A DNA stretch of 6,393 nt from Actinomycetes bacterium. GTDB taxonomy: Bacteria > Actinomycetota > Acidimicrobiia > Acidimicrobiales > Palsa-688. Shown here piece by piece: positions 5,399-6,393 of this stretch; position 1 is the first letter of the stretch, and each line of letters begins with the position of its first letter. The DNA is taken from positions 1 through 6,393 of the forward strand of contig JAKABK010000118.1 of the NCBI GenBank assembly GCA_021796905.1, written 5' to 3'. Both the position numbers and the translations under genes were made by a program. The notes under the pieces are model-generated. The model searched no databases. It saw only the letters and a program-made list of their open reading frames with translations, and was not told where the DNA came from.

Positions 5399-6373
5399 AT
5401 GACCGCCATCGAGCTTCCCTCCGATCCCGATGTCCTCGAGCCGCTCGGCGACGAGCTCGGTCCGTCCCGCAAGCAGGCCTGGCAGCAGTGGGCTCTCGGG
5501 GTGTTCATCGTGGTGCCCTTCGCAGCGGTGATCGCCGCCGTGCCGCTGCTCTGGGGCCGAGGGCTCGGCTGGCGGGACCTGCTGATCGCCGGGGTGATGT
5601 ACGCCGTCACCGGTCACGGGGTCACCGTCGGGTTCCACCGCCACTTCACCCACCGGTCCTTCCGGGCTCGCCGCTCCGTGCAGATGGTGCTGGCCATCTG
5701 CGGGAGCATGGCCATCCAGGGTCCGGTCATCCAGTGGGTGGCCGATCACCGTCGCCACCACCGCTTCTCCGACCGTGACGGCGACCCCCATTCGCCTTGG
5801 CGCTACGGGCACAGCCTGGCGGCGCTCACCAAGGGCTTCGTCTACTCCCACGTCGGATGGTTGTTCGACTGGGAGCAGACCTCGCAGGCCAAGTACGCAC
5901 CCGATCTCCACGCCGACAAGTCGATGCGGAGGATCTCGGAGCTGTTCCCGCTCTGGGTCGTGATCTCGATGCTCCTCCCGCCCCTCGTCGGCGGCTTGTG
6001 GACCTGGTCGTGGCAGGGGGCGTGGTGGGCGTTCTTCTGGGGGAGCCTGGTGCGGGTCGGGTTGCTGTACCACGTCACGTTCGCGATCAACTCGGTCTGT
6101 CACGTGTCGGGTCGTCGCCCTTACCGGACCAAGGACCGCAGCGGGAACGTCTGGTGGCTGGCCCCGCTGTCGATGGGGGAGTCCTGGCACAACTTCCACC
6201 ACGCCGAGCCGACCTCTGCCCGGCACGGAGTGGGGCGTCTCCAGCTCGACACCAGCGCCATGATCATCCGGCTCCTCGAGCGGATGCGCCTGGTTTGGGA
6301 CGTGCGCTGGCCGGACATGGCGATGCGGACCCGCAGGAAGGCGGCCCCGCCGTCGGGTCGCGCCGCCGCCTAG
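5399..6373 (+). CDS. Membrane fatty-acid delta-9-type desaturase (acyl-CoA/acyl-lipid desaturase)
   Basis: This 324-residue integral-membrane di-iron enzyme inserts a cis double bond into saturated acyl chains, using O2 and electrons from a ferredoxin/flavodoxin-type or reductase partner. The three histidine boxes of the stearoyl-CoA desaturase-like family are complete: HRHFTH (80-85), HRRHH (117-121) and HNFHH (264-268, in GESWHNFHHAEP). The further conserved His is at 235 in NSVCHVSGRRPY. Hydrophobic segments lie at about 32-52, 61-78, 94-113, 184-204 and 207-232, consistent with four membrane spans plus an interfacial stretch. The basic C-terminal tail is short, with no fused cytochrome b5 or reductase domain, so the electron donor must be separate and is not in the window. 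ATG 5399 is preferred to the adjoining GTG 5396 because of the ribosome binding site; the difference is one residue. The gene is divergent from the DUF5522 gene. The substrate (acyl-CoA or acyl-lipid) and double-bond position are inferred from the family. Confidence 0.93.
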   Translation: MTAIELPSDPDVLEPLGDELGPSRKQAWQQWALGVFIVVPFAAVIAAVPLLWGRGLGWRDLLIAGVMYAVTGHGVTVGFHRHFTHRSFRARRSVQMVLAICGSMAIQGPVIQWVADHRRHHRFSDRDGDPHSPWRYGHSLAALTKGFVYSHVGWLFDWEQTSQAKYAPDLHADKSMRRISELFPLWVVISMLLPPLVGGLWTWSWQGAWWAFFWGSLVRVGLLYHVTFAINSVCHVSGRRPYRTKDRSGNVWWLAPLSMGESWHNFHHAEPTSARHGVGRLQLDTSAMIIRLLERMRLVWDVRWPDMAMRTRRKAAPPSGRAAA

Positions 6374-6393
6374 CGGAGCCGCCACCCAGCGAG

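Noticed and set aside
5032..5399. Several plus-strand open frames of about 60-150 codons between pgeF and the desaturase
   Set aside because: They are Pro/Arg/Ser-rich, mutually overlapping and antisense to the DUF5522 gene, with no motifs or ribosome binding sites.
5231..6385. 384-codon minus-strand open frame
   Set aside because: It lies antisense to the desaturase, whose histidine boxes are clearly coded on the plus strand. The antisense product is His/Arg/Pro-rich without motifs.

Overview
The window is GC-rich, densely packed bacterial chromosomal DNA. Base composition, GTG/TTG start codons, an actinobacterial-type LexA (SOS) box and probable leaderless promoters point to an actinomycete-like bacterium. 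Acidimicrobiia is a reasonable guess, but nothing in the window proves the taxon.

Layout from left to right: (1) The 3' end of a plus-strand gene for a small heptad-repeat coiled-coil protein, built from 42-nt tandem repeats (1-262). (2) A 63-nt gap with a clear SOS box (299-312) and a -10-like hexamer placed for a leaderless transcript. (3) A complete dnaE2/imuC gene for the error-prone DNA polymerase III alpha subunit (326-3826, +). (4) An 87-nt gap, then a complete pgeF/yfiH-type purine nucleoside phosphorylase ('laccase-domain') gene (3914-4729, +), also with a -10-like hexamer directly upstream of its ATG. (5) A convergent minus-strand gene for a Cys-rich DUF5522-family protein (4671-5185). 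It is interrupted by a one-base frameshift just before its conserved Cys cluster, and its 3' end overlaps that of pgeF. (6) A roughly 210-nt divergent intergenic region with a perfect 6+6 inverted repeat and promoter-like hexamers. (7) A complete membrane fatty-acid (acyl-CoA/acyl-lipid delta-9 type) desaturase gene (5399-6373, +).

The genes do not form one pathway. DnaE2 serves damage-induced mutagenic translesion synthesis and is apparently controlled on its own by LexA. PgeF acts in purine nucleoside salvage or metabolite repair. The desaturase adjusts membrane lipid fluidity. The DUF5522 protein has no known function. Each plus-strand gene appears to have its own promoter. No mobile element, CRISPR array, RNA gene or defence system was seen. 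The most useful observations are the regulatory sites and the frameshifted Cys-rich gene; I did not find a convincing new biological system.
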